A DNA stretch of 64,000 bases from Nitrosospira sp. (GTDB lineage Bacteria; Pseudomonadota; Gammaproteobacteria; Burkholderiales; Nitrosomonadaceae), in the NCBI GenBank assembly GCA_026399575.1, contig JAPLQS010000028.1, positions 39,292-103,291 of the forward strand, given 5' to 3'. This document shows, one piece after another, positions 1 to 7,505 of this stretch. The position numbers and the translations under genes were made by a program. Positions within the stretch are counted from its first letter, which is position 1. The number at the start of each line of letters is the position of its first letter. The notes under the pieces are model-generated. The model was not told where the DNA came from and did no database searches. It saw only the letters and a list, made by a program, of their open reading frames with translations.

Positions 1-1
1 T

Positions 2-559
2 CGGCAGGCCCCAGTCGCAGCGCTGCTGACCAAAGCGACCTTGAACGTGGTTGCCACTCCCGATCCAGACAAATGGTTTCTGCGCCGTTGGACCGACTGG
101 ATTAGTGATCTGGCCTCCGCGTTTTTTCATAATGAGATCAAACCTTCAATCAAGCATGGAAATTATGATCCAGACACTACGGCCAATCCGCTCTCTTCGC
201 TGAATTCCTACAAGGCGCGATCATTGAACGGTGTCTGGGCGACTGCACCCTATTTACACAATGGCTCCGTGCCAACGCTCTACGATTTGCTGTTGCCAAA
301 AAAACGTCCGGGTGATCCGCAAGACGGTGAATACCGTCCAGACAAATTTGAAGTTGGATCTCGCGAATTCGACCCAATCAGAGTGGGCCTAAGAAGCAGC
401 GAATATGAAGGTTTTACTTTCGACACCAGTTTTCCGGGTAATAGCAATGCCGGGCACGAGTATGCATCCGGACACACTGCGCAGACTGCTGGCGAAATTC
501 TGCCGGCGCTGACCAAAGAACAACGCCTGGATTTGCTGGAATATTTGAAGACTCTATAA
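2..559 (+). CDS. RoxA-like / di-heme peroxidase-like cytochrome c, C-terminal part (5' end outside window)
   Basis: The reading frame is open from base 2, so the gene begins before the window and only its last 185 residues are seen. The segment with YKARSLNGVWATAPYLHNGS, followed by VPTLYDLL, is typical of the C-terminal heme domain of the RoxA-like and di-heme cytochrome c peroxidase-related family, which act in the periplasm. No CxxCH heme site lies in the visible part, so heme number cannot be read here. The P450 gene starts 50 bp downstream on the same strand, which suggests one transcript for two oxidative heme proteins. The family call is good; the substrate is unknown. Confidence 0.72.
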   Translation, partial: RQAPVAALLTKATLNVVATPDPDKWFLRRWTDWISDLASAFFHNEIKPSIKHGNYDPDTTANPLSSLNSYKARSLNGVWATAPYLHNGSVPTLYDLLLPKKRPGDPQDGEYRPDKFEVGSREFDPIRVGLRSSEYEGFTFDTSFPGNSNAGHEYASGHTAQTAGEILPALTKEQRLDLLEYLKTL

Positions 560-609
560 TCCGAATCAATCGTAATCAACGATATCTGTCATATACAAAG
601 GGGCCACCG

Positions 610-1893
610 ATGAGTGCAAGCACAAGCCATTACCTGGAACAATATGACGCAGCTGCTGATGTAGACAAGTTTCCAATGGTGCGTCGTTGGATTGATACAG
701 AGCCGCTGCCATTGTTCAAGGAACTACGTGAGAAACGGCCCATACTGGTGACTCCGCAATGTACTCTGCTCACTCGCTTTGACGATGTCAGGGAGGTGCT
801 GAGCATGCCCAAAGTGTTCACGGTTGCCCCTTATGTCCCGAAAATGGGCGATTACATGATGGCGCATGATGATGACCCCCTGCACACCCGCGAGAAATCG
901 CTGATGCAGTGCATGTTGAACCGTGATGATCTTCCGGCAGTGCGCGCCTTGGTGGCGGATATTGCCAAGGAAATACTCGATGCCGCCAATGGCCATATTG
1001 ATGTGGTCAATGAATACTGCCGCATGGTGCCGGCGACACTGGTGCGAAAATACTTCGGGCTTACCGGCGCGAAACGGCGTGACTTGATCGAGTGGTCTTA
1101 CTGGAACCAGTACGATACCTTTCACAACCAGCCCTTCGATTTATTGCCGCCAGAAAAATCCAAATATGTGATTGATCGCCATAACGAAACTTCCAAACAG
1201 CTCGGGAAATTCATACTCGAACTCATCGCCCGCCGTTTTCTGGAAGTGAAGGCAGAAGAAATAACGCTATCGACTCTGGTGCGACTGGACGACGATATCG
1301 TCACGAGAATGTTACGCACAGATTACCCAAAACAGCTTGATTTCGACATCAAGCGCTTGGGAATTAATGCAGGCGGTTTGTTGATTGGCGCAATTGAAAC
1401 CACCTCACAGGCAGTTGCACAGGTACTCCAGTATCTGCTTGAACGTCCGGAATGGCTTATCAGGGCAAAAAGTGCTGCACAGCAGGACGCGCCCACTGAA
1501 TTCGATGGCATCGTGTGGGAGGCCTTGCGCTTTGTGCCGATTACTCCCTATCTGTTTCGTACAACTGCCAGTGATTACACTGCTGCCAAAGGCACAGATC
1601 ATGAAACCGTCCTCCGTGCAGGTACCTATGTCTTGCCAGTGACCTTGTCAGCGACGTTCGATGAACGGGCATTTGAATCTCCGGATGAATTTATTCCACA
1701 ACGCAACTGGTACAACTATTTCCATTTTGGTTTCGGCAGTCATGAATGCCTGGGACGTTACGTGGGCATGGTGATGATTCCGGAGATGGTGCGCCAAGTA
1801 TTGATCCGGCCGGAGATACAGGCCAGAAGTAGCATTGACTACAAAGCGGGACCTTTCCCGGAACAATACGATCTATTCTGGAGCACGCTGTAG
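610..1893 (+). CDS. cytochrome P450
   Basis: This 427-residue protein has the P450 hallmarks. There is an I-helix segment IGAIETTSQ, a K-helix ExxR (EALR, residues about 303-306), and a heme-binding loop FGFGSHECLG whose Cys near residue 380 is the axial heme ligand. P450s are monooxygenases that take electrons from a ferredoxin or reductase; no such partner gene is in the window. There is no signal peptide, so it should be cytoplasmic. The length is normal for a soluble bacterial class I enzyme. The ATG at 610 follows a GGGG-containing ribosome site. Its neighbour upstream is a periplasmic RoxA-like cytochrome. The substrate cannot be assigned. Confidence 0.93.
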   Translation: MSASTSHYLEQYDAAADVDKFPMVRRWIDTEPLPLFKELREKRPILVTPQCTLLTRFDDVREVLSMPKVFTVAPYVPKMGDYMMAHDDDPLHTREKSLMQCMLNRDDLPAVRALVADIAKEILDAANGHIDVVNEYCRMVPATLVRKYFGLTGAKRRDLIEWSYWNQYDTFHNQPFDLLPPEKSKYVIDRHNETSKQLGKFILELIARRFLEVKAEEITLSTLVRLDDDIVTRMLRTDYPKQLDFDIKRLGINAGGLLIGAIETTSQAVAQVLQYLLERPEWLIRAKSAAQQDAPTEFDGIVWEALRFVPITPYLFRTTASDYTAAKGTDHETVLRAGTYVLPVTLSATFDERAFESPDEFIPQRNWYNYFHFGFGSHECLGRYVGMVMIPEMVRQVLIRPEIQARSSIDYKAGPFPEQYDLFWSTL

Positions 1894-1940
1894 GGTATGA
1901 GGTTGCAATAAATCAACTCATAAACATATCGATAAATTAA

Positions 1941-2051
1941 TTGGTGACTTACATTGAAAAACAGGATTGCTGCTTTCTGAAGACGGTGATTCCAGACAGA
2001 AAGGCTACCAGGCGCTACTTATTGAGGAGTGACCCAGATGAAAAAACTTGA
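1941..2051 (+). pseudogene. C-terminal remnant of a toxin-like gene, overlapping the antitoxin start
   Basis: An open frame runs from about 1941 to the TGA at 2049-2051 and encodes a basic tail, FLKTVIPDRKATRRYLL. It is preceded by an in-frame stop, so only about 36 residues remain. Its end overlaps the start of the CopG-like antitoxin by 14 bp, the usual layout when a toxin gene precedes such an antitoxin. I infer it is the last part of a lost toxin gene; the toxin family is not certain. It is too short to be a functional toxin. Confidence 0.4.
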
Positions 2052-2223
2052 TGCGTTTGAGAAAGGTATCTTGGCAGCTTATGAAAAAGGCAAGTTTAAA
2101 TCCACCTCTCCTTCAAAAGCAGAATTGGCGAAATTCAAGGCCGCTGCTACAGCCACCTTCCTCAAGGAAAAACGGATCAACATCCGCCTTGCTACGCCAA
2201 ATTTGTGGCTGGGCATCTTGTAA
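2038..2223 (+). pseudogene. truncated CopG-type antitoxin of a type II toxin-antitoxin system
   Basis: The product begins MKKLDAFEKGILAAYEKGKF and continues to KEKRINIRLA, which matches the N-terminal half of the CopG-like antitoxin family (PF12441 type). In that family RINIRL starts the ribbon that binds DNA, and about 30 more residues of helix follow. Here the frame ends soon after (NLWLGIL, then stop), so the ribbon-helix-helix is incomplete. The ATG at 2038 has GAGGAG upstream; an in-frame GTG at 2029 is less likely. The truncation lies about 35 bp before the first attC-like repeat, so recombination there may have removed the 3' end. It is probably inactive. Confidence 0.6.
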
Positions 2224-2255
2224 GCCACCGTCCAGTCTATTTCTCGTTCAAGCGG

Positions 2256-2444
2256 GATGCACCGGAAGCGCCGCACCGACCTAACAGGGTTGCGAATTGA
2301 CGAATTCGGGGAGCGGCGCGCAGCGCCGACTATTCCCTCATTCGAGCGGACACCGCTTCGCAGTTGCGTCCGCTCGAAAATCTCAATGCAATGCTCGCAT
2401 CTCAATTTTCTCGGTGTACCGCTCAATTCGCGTCCCCGTTAGGC
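2256..2444 (+). repeat. attC-like recombination site / dispersed repeat, copy 1
   Basis: This non-coding segment ends in GTTAGGC (2438-2444) and holds ACCTAAC at 2279-2285. These fit the outer attC consensus boxes RYYYAAC and GTTRRRY and share one symmetry centre. A second inverted pair, GCGAATTGA (2292-2300) and TCAATTCGC (2423-2431), has the same centre. An inner perfect pair, TTCGAGCGGAC (2341-2351) and GTCCGCTCGAA (2368-2378), lies near it. An ungapped similar copy is at 4074-4262. At about 166 bp between boxes it is longer than most attC sites. An alternative is a MITE-like palindromic repeat. Confidence 0.5.
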
Positions 2445-2473
2445 GGCCAGCGAAAATAGGATAGGGATTGAAT

Positions 2474-3499
2474 ATGGATGATCTAAGGTTTCTTCCGTTC
2501 TATGAGCGACTGATTATACGATTCCCAGGGTACCTTATTGGGAAGATCTTGGTTTCCACACTTCTTGGACTCGCATTTCTAGTGAGTCATTACGTGAGTA
2601 TCGGAAATAAAGTCTTCGAGGACTGGAGTTGGTTCCTTAGTGTCTTGATCACCACCGCCATGCTCTGTCTCTATTACGCAACCCATACTCTACGGACTCT
2701 GCTTCCTGAAATGGATGTGCGTTTACGCCCTGATGGCAATGAAGTCTATATGGCCACACTAAGGCGCATCCTTTCGGATCGTCATTTTGTTCTAGCAGGA
2801 TTCTTCTTTGGCTTATTGAACTGTGGGGTTGGGTATTCCTTCGGGCTCCCCTACTCCAAAGGGCTCGCAGTCGTTACAATTTTGAGTGGATATTTTCTTG
2901 CCGGATTTGTGTGCGGCATGGCAGTTTTTGGGATCTACGGCATCTCCGTTTTGATCAGCGCGTTCTCTCGGAAGGCAAAACACTCCTTCGACTTCACATC
3001 ACCGGATCGTTGTGGGGGAACACTGTTTCTGGGCGAAGCGCTCATCATATTCAGTTCGGTTACGCTAATCGTTGGGGTCATGATCTCAGTTTATATACTG
3101 AAAACCCCTTGGGAAGGGGATGACACGGGGTGGATTAGGGCGCTCAAATATTTATGGATAGTATTTCCCTATGTGATGTCTCTGGTCGCCTTGATCGCCC
3201 CTGTGGTTCCAATTAATAATGAACTAAGGCAGTACAAGATGGAACAAGAAGCCATGCTCCAAGATCGTTTGACTGAAATTTGCAAATGCCTTGAAAAAAA
3301 TAAACTCGATGCGGCTGAACGGAGGGATTTGCGTGAAGACTATGAATTTCAACAGAGTATCCGAAAGTATCTCCATGGAATGCGAACATGGCCCTATGGC
3401 GTGGGCGAGAATCTAAAATACCTCGCAGTTTTTGTTGCCAATTTATTCGCAACGGTGGATAGTGCTTCATCGTGGATGAGTAAGATTTCCATTTCGTAG
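2474..3499 (+). CDS. polytopic membrane protein of unknown function (cassette-borne)
   Basis: I do not recognise this 341-residue protein. It has about six hydrophobic segments (roughly residues 20-45, 57-76, 108-130, 135-162, 190-212 and 225-250). A charged, helix-rich tail of about 90 residues (from MEQEAMLQDR onward) is probably cytoplasmic and may form a coiled coil. There is no signal peptide or known catalytic motif. The ATG at 2474 follows GGATAGGG; a TTG at 2468 is an alternative. The gene is flanked by an attC-like box at 2438-2444 and an attC-like hairpin at 3532-3594, the layout of an integron gene cassette. Codon use looks more AT-rich than the housekeeping genes, in line with transfer. 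Confidence 0.7.
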   Translation: MDDLRFLPFYERLIIRFPGYLIGKILVSTLLGLAFLVSHYVSIGNKVFEDWSWFLSVLITTAMLCLYYATHTLRTLLPEMDVRLRPDGNEVYMATLRRILSDRHFVLAGFFFGLLNCGVGYSFGLPYSKGLAVVTILSGYFLAGFVCGMAVFGIYGISVLISAFSRKAKHSFDFTSPDRCGGTLFLGEALIIFSSVTLIVGVMISVYILKTPWEGDDTGWIRALKYLWIVFPYVMSLVALIAPVVPINNELRQYKMEQEAMLQDRLTEICKCLEKNKLDAAERRDLREDYEFQQSIRKYLHGMRTWPYGVGENLKYLAVFVANLFATVDSASSWMSKISIS

Positions 3500-3531
3500 A
3501 GTAGCCGTTGCGCAAGGCACGGTTAGAAGGC

Positions 3532-3594
3532 GCCTAACCACATGCTGCACCGGACCGCCGACAAGCGACGGTCAGTGAGCTTCGCCGTTTAGGC
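3532..3594 (+). other. attC-like cassette recombination site (about 63 bp)
   Basis: The segment starts with GCCTAAC (3532-3538) and ends with GTTTAGGC (3587-3594). The inner arms GCTGCACCGGACCG and CGGTCAGTGAGC can pair. One arm carries an extra unpaired G, as is usual between the L'' and L' boxes of integron attC sites. The size is normal for attC. The right box has one extra T compared with the GTTRRRY consensus. It sits about 30 bp after the membrane protein stop, where an attC belongs in a cassette. No integrase gene is in the window. Confidence 0.55.
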
Positions 3595-3595
3595 C

Positions 3596-3674
3596 GTAGA
3601 AAAACCCCTGATGAAAGATCGGGGCTGCAATGAACAAGAACTGGTTTGCTCGACCCCTCAAGGGGTTTTTCTAC
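3596..3674 (+). terminator. 14-bp inverted repeat containing a rho-independent terminator-like hairpin
   Basis: GTAGAAAAACCCCT at 3596-3609 is matched perfectly by AGGGGTTTTTCTAC at 3661-3674. Within the right arm, CCCCT-CA-AGGGG followed by TTTTT (about 3653-3670) forms a small terminator-like hairpin pointing right. The arms start two bases after the attC-like site, so this may insulate the following cassette. It could also be the ends of a tiny non-coding element. Confidence 0.45.
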
Positions 3675-3696
3675 AGCATCGTTATGTGGCAAGAGC

Positions 3697-4118
3697 ATGG
3701 CGTTGAACGACGTTGAGCAGAAGCGAATCGAGAAAGCAGTCGGTGCATTAGTCGAGAAGCGCCGGCCACCCCCACATATTCGCCCCAAGCTCGATTTGGG
3801 TTTCGCGTCTCAGGCCAGAGCGTTGAGCTGCTCGAGATTCGTCCGCAGTGGGATCGGCCGGAGATAAAGCGTGAGAACTCTTTCGCCAAAGCTGCCATTG
3901 TCCGGACTCAAGGGTTGTGGAAGGTGTACTGGAAGCGCGCCGATTTGAAGTGGCACAGCTACGAACCCGCACTGGAAGTTGCGGCTAGCGAAGAATTTCT
4001 GGCCGTAGTGCAACAGGACGAGTATGGCTGTTATCTTCGGGTAGGCTTGCCACATAGCTTGGCGTCCCACTCGGACGCGCCGGAAGCGCCGCGCCGACCT
4101 AGCGAGATCGTGACTTGA
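3697..4118 (+). pseudogene. DUF3024 family protein, frameshifted
   Basis: The first frame (ATG 3697) gives MALNDVEQKRIEKAVGALVE followed by KRRPPPHIRPKLDLGF. The protein then continues in the -1 frame as FRVSGQSVELLEIRPQW and on to LWKVYWKRADLKWHSYEP. Together these read as one DUF3024 protein of about 110 residues, a family of small proteins of unknown function. The switch lies near 3795-3800 and fits loss of one base. Near the end a further shift would give the family-like ending FG-stop at about 4044; as it stands the frame runs on into the repeat at 4074. It lies between two attC-like sites and has its own possible terminator upstream. Either a decayed cassette gene or sequencing errors. 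Confidence 0.62.
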
Positions 4119-4262
4119 CGAATTCGGGGAACGGCATACAGCGTTGCTTATTCTCGCATTCGAACGGGCACCACTTCGCGGCTGTACCTACTCGTAAATT
4201 CCGTTACACTGCCTATATCTCAATTTTCTCGGGGTGCCGCTCAACTCGCGACCCCGTTAACC
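4074..4262 (+). repeat. attC-like site / dispersed repeat, copy 2
   Basis: This segment aligns without gaps to 2256-2444 (constant offset 1818 bp) and is clearly similar along its full length, with shared blocks such as GACGAATTCGGGGA and TCTCAATTTTCTCGG. The outer boxes are degraded: ACCTAGC at 4097-4103 and GTTAACC at 4256-4262. The inner palindrome is also eroded, so this copy may no longer recombine. It separates the DUF3024 remnant from the KAP NTPase gene. Confidence 0.55.
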
Positions 4263-4350
4263 AATGGGGCTGCCGGGAGGTGTCGCCGTTCTAATTTTTT
4301 CTGGATATAGTCACCGCAGAAAATAAATCCATTTGGGAGGAGTTCAATAG

Positions 4351-4392
4351 ATGATGAAGATCAATTACTCCCTTACGATGACCGATTTGTAG
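4351..4392 (+). CDS. 13-residue open frame with a strong ribosome site, upstream of the KAP gene
   Basis: The frame MMKINYSLTMTDL is preceded by GGGAGGAG (4335-4342) eight bases before the ATG, the strongest ribosome site in the island. It ends 38 bp before the KAP NTPase ATG. It could be a translated leader coupling ribosomes to the next gene, or the surviving start of a deleted gene. The peptide has no recognisable motif. Function is unknown and it may be chance. Confidence 0.25.
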   Translation: MMKINYSLTMTDL

Positions 4393-4429
4393 AGTGATGC
4401 AGACCACCCATCATACAAGGAATGAGAGA

Positions 4430-5950
4430 ATGAACGATGTTACTGACAACTGGAATCCAGATGACAAGCTCGACCGAAAAGAATCTGCCGATTTTCTGAC
4501 CAACTACCTCATCAAACGCTATGGACTTGCCTCTAAACACCAACACCCAGATACATTTGTATTAAACATCAGGGCAGACTGGGGTTTCGGAAAAACTTTT
4601 TTCCTTCAGCGGTGGGCAGGAGACTTGAGGAAAGCAGGTTTCCCGGTTGTATTCTTCAACGCTTGGGAAAATGATTTCAGCGACGACCCGCTGATTGGAT
4701 TCATTGCGGAAATAAATGATGGACTATCTGGGCACTTCAAGAGCAAGAAAATTTTGTTACACCTTGATGAGGCCATTGCGATAGGGCGAAAACTTATCAA
4801 GCCGGTTAGCCTTGGAGTTACCGCCATGTTAGTAAAGCAACTGTCTGGTCTTAGCCTAGAAAAGCTACAAGAATCCTACTCACAGGGCAGCGAAAGCGGG
4901 GCTGCTGACAGCAGTGAGGGTAAAAGCAAATCCGAAAGTGATATATCTTCTTTGCTTTCGAAATACGCCGATATCGCGCTCAAGGAACACCTGAATAAAA
5001 GAGAAACGATAAAACTCTTCAAAGATAAGTTGAGTCGTCTGATCACGACTCTGCAGAGTGAGGAAAAACACATTAAGCTTCCACTGTTCATTTTCATTGA
5101 CGAACTGGACAGATGCAGACCGACCTATGCCATCGAACTTCTGGAAGCCGTAAAGCACCTTTTTGGTGTGCCTGGAGTCTACTTCGTCGTCGCCACTAAT
5201 CTTGAGCAGCTCGGACACTCAATCCGCGCTGTGTATGGCGAACAGTTTGACTCTGAGCGTTATCTGAAGCGATTTTTCGATCAGGAGTACCTGTTGCCAT
5301 CGCCCGATAACACCCGTTTCACCGCATTCCTGTTTGAACGGTATGCATTGAATGATTTCGGTACTTTCTACACGGTCATAGAAGATAAGATATATGACCC
5401 TACGCCATCCGATCAGGCGCTGTTTACGATTTTATGTGATGGTTTCAAGCTGGGGCTTAGGGATCAAGAGCAGGTAGTTGGAGCACTCCAAGCAGTTCTA
5501 CTGAATTGGCCGACGGGTGAGCGTATTCACCTTGCCTACCTGTTGTTCCTTATCATCGCCAAACAGATTTCACCTTTTCTTTTTCAGCAACTCGCGGACA
5601 AACAACTGGTTGATTCATCAAAATTCAGTGGAGCTCTCTCAACAAAATTGCGCGAGAACGTCAAATTCAAAACCCGTGATCTTGTCAGCAAAGAAAGGGG
5701 TTATGAAGTGATAGAGCGTAATGTTTTGGATATGCTTTTGACGTATCAAAACCTACAAGGTCGGACAGTTAAGAATCTCTGGGAACAAAACTACAACAGC
5801 ATCGCATTCCCTGGCAAAATTGGGAGCGCTGTTAGCCAAGACTGTTCCCGTACCATTCCACAGGGAGAGAACTCTATGCCACCAATTTCCGATTACGCCC
5901 GCCGGGTTAGCCAAGCAGGGCAACTAAGCAACGTAATGCAGAAAACTTAA
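4430..5950 (+). CDS. KAP family P-loop NTPase
   Basis: The 506-residue product has a KAP-type Walker A, RADWGFGKT (residues 48-56), with Ala in place of the usual first Gly. The Walker B is LFIFIDELDRCRP (Asp224, Glu225, Asp227), followed by the typical continuation AIELLEAVKHLFGVPGVYFV and SERYLKRFFDQEY. KAP NTPases are a STAND-like group, several of them membrane-linked and tied to phage exclusion or defence islands; here a defence role is inference from family and context. The ATG at 4430 has AGGA eight bases upstream and gives the usual KAP N-terminus; the GTG at 4394 and ATG at 4397 are weaker. It lies at the end of the attC-like array, with no attC-like site after it. The C-terminal 60 residues look unstructured. 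Confidence 0.85.
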   Translation: MNDVTDNWNPDDKLDRKESADFLTNYLIKRYGLASKHQHPDTFVLNIRADWGFGKTFFLQRWAGDLRKAGFPVVFFNAWENDFSDDPLIGFIAEINDGLSGHFKSKKILLHLDEAIAIGRKLIKPVSLGVTAMLVKQLSGLSLEKLQESYSQGSESGAADSSEGKSKSESDISSLLSKYADIALKEHLNKRETIKLFKDKLSRLITTLQSEEKHIKLPLFIFIDELDRCRPTYAIELLEAVKHLFGVPGVYFVVATNLEQLGHSIRAVYGEQFDSERYLKRFFDQEYLLPSPDNTRFTAFLFERYALNDFGTFYTVIEDKIYDPTPSDQALFTILCDGFKLGLRDQEQVVGALQAVLLNWPTGERIHLAYLLFLIIAKQISPFLFQQLADKQLVDSSKFSGALSTKLRENVKFKTRDLVSKERGYEVIERNVLDMLLTYQNLQGRTVKNLWEQNYNSIAFPGKIGSAVSQDCSRTIPQGENSMPPISDYARRVSQAGQLSNVMQKT

Positions 5951-6098
5951 TGAGACTTGACATGAGTCCCTGCTTTGGCACTTTGCGTGGCTGCATTCGT
6001 GCGAGAATTTCGCTACACTGCGTGCTTTCTGGTTTGTTCGGGGCGATCCCGGCCCTGCCAATCATCTTTCATGCGGCATCACACTACGGGAATATCCA

Positions 6099-7478
6099 AT
6101 GTTCATCAGTGTTCTTGAGCTTTTCAAAATCGGCATCGGTCCTTCGAGTTCGCACACCATGGGACCGATGGTGGCGGCCAGTGATTTTCGCAACCGCATC
6201 CAGACGTTCGTTGCAACCCATACGGTCAATTCGGATCTTCATATTCGCTGCACCTTGAAAGGTTCGCTGGCTTTTACCGGCAAGGGCCACGCGGCCGATC
6301 GCGCCGTGGCATTGGGGCTGCACGGCTATTCGCCGGAAGGTCTGGCCGACCAGCCGGTGAGCGAGCTGACAGAGCGCCTGTGGCACAGTCATTCCATCAC
6401 GCTGAGTGCAGCACTGTCGGCCAGATTCTATGCGGCTGAAGATGTGGTGTTCGATCGCGGCAAGCCGCTGCCGCAACATCCGAATGGCATGATCTTCGAA
6501 TTGCTCGATTCGAGTGGCAAAGCGATCCTGACGGAAACCTATTTTTCAATCGGCGGCGGTTTCGTCAATACGCTTGCCGAAATCAGCACGCTGGATGCGC
6601 CGCTCAAAATGGAATCTGCCAGCTCGTGCCCTTATCCATTCGATTCGGCGGACGCCATGGTGCAGATGGCGGACGCCAGCGGCTTGTCCATCGCGGCGAT
6701 AAAGCGCTTGAACGAACATACCAAGATGGCCGATGCCGCACTCGACAAGGGGCTGGATGCGATCTGGCGGGCGATGCAGGTTTGTCTCGAGAAGGGACTG
6801 GCGGTCGAAGGCATCCTGCCCGGAAGCCTCAAGCTGCCACGACGCGCGAAGGCTTTGTTCAAACAGTTGCAGGATGCGCCTGCAGAAGCCAACCTGAATG
6901 ACTGGCTGTGCGCCTATGCCATGGCGGTGAATGAGGAAAATGCCGCCGGTCATATGGTGGTGACCGCCCCCACCAATGGTGCGGCAGGGGTGATCCCCGC
7001 GGTTCTGTATTACCTCGTGCATCATGAAGGCGGTACTCTGGAACAGGTGCGGGAATTCCTGCTCACTGCTGCTGCAGTTGGCGGCATCATCAAGCATAGA
7101 AGTTCGATTTCCGGCGCGGAGGTGGGATGCCAGGGCGAAGTCGGTTCCGCCGCTGCCATGGCAGCAGCCGGCTTATGCGCGGTGCGCGGCGGCAGCCCGC
7201 AACAGATCGAGAATGCTGCGGAAATCGCGCTGGAGCATCACCTCGGCATGACTTGCGACCCGGTGGGAGGTCTGGTGCAGGTTCCGTGTATTGAACGTAA
7301 CGGCTTTGGCGCCATCAAGGCGTTCACCGCCGCTTCACTCGCGAAGCGCGGGAGCGGGATACACTTCATGCCGCTGGATGGGTGCATTGCCGCAATGAAG
7401 CAGACCGGGCTGGAGATGTCGGTAAAATACAAGGAAACCTCTTTGGGTGGTTTGGCGGTCAGCATTACCGAGTGTTGA
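6099..7478 (+). CDS. sdaA: L-serine ammonia-lyase (iron-sulfur type)
   Basis: This 459-residue enzyme deaminates L-serine to pyruvate and ammonia in the cytoplasm. It has the N-terminal beta-domain (FKIGIGPSSSHTMGP) and the C-terminal catalytic alpha-domain. Cysteines 344 (EVGCQGEVG), 386 (MTCDPVGG) and 397 (VPCIERN) fit the three ligands of the oxygen-sensitive 4Fe-4S cluster. SSSHT binds the serine carboxylate in homologues. The length matches the single-chain form. The ATG at 6099 gives the family N-terminus MFISVLELFKIG; the ribosome site is weak. It is the first conserved gene after the accessory island. A DUF2784 gene follows 27 bp later. Confidence 0.97.
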   Translation: MFISVLELFKIGIGPSSSHTMGPMVAASDFRNRIQTFVATHTVNSDLHIRCTLKGSLAFTGKGHAADRAVALGLHGYSPEGLADQPVSELTERLWHSHSITLSAALSARFYAAEDVVFDRGKPLPQHPNGMIFELLDSSGKAILTETYFSIGGGFVNTLAEISTLDAPLKMESASSCPYPFDSADAMVQMADASGLSIAAIKRLNEHTKMADAALDKGLDAIWRAMQVCLEKGLAVEGILPGSLKLPRRAKALFKQLQDAPAEANLNDWLCAYAMAVNEENAAGHMVVTAPTNGAAGVIPAVLYYLVHHEGGTLEQVREFLLTAAAVGGIIKHRSSISGAEVGCQGEVGSAAAMAAAGLCAVRGGSPQQIENAAEIALEHHLGMTCDPVGGLVQVPCIERNGFGAIKAFTAASLAKRGSGIHFMPLDGCIAAMKQTGLEMSVKYKETSLGGLAVSITEC

Positions 7479-7505
7479 TAATTTCCTGAACAAAGATGCT
7501 GCCGG

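Noticed and set aside
2257..2442. Open frames inside the first palindromic repeat
   Set aside because: They follow a repeat with inverted symmetry, have no ribosome site, and the second copy of the repeat does not keep the frame.
5950..6258. 102-residue open frame overlapping the start of sdaA
   Set aside because: Its second half lies in another frame over the conserved sdaA N-terminus and it resembles no family; sdaA is certain.
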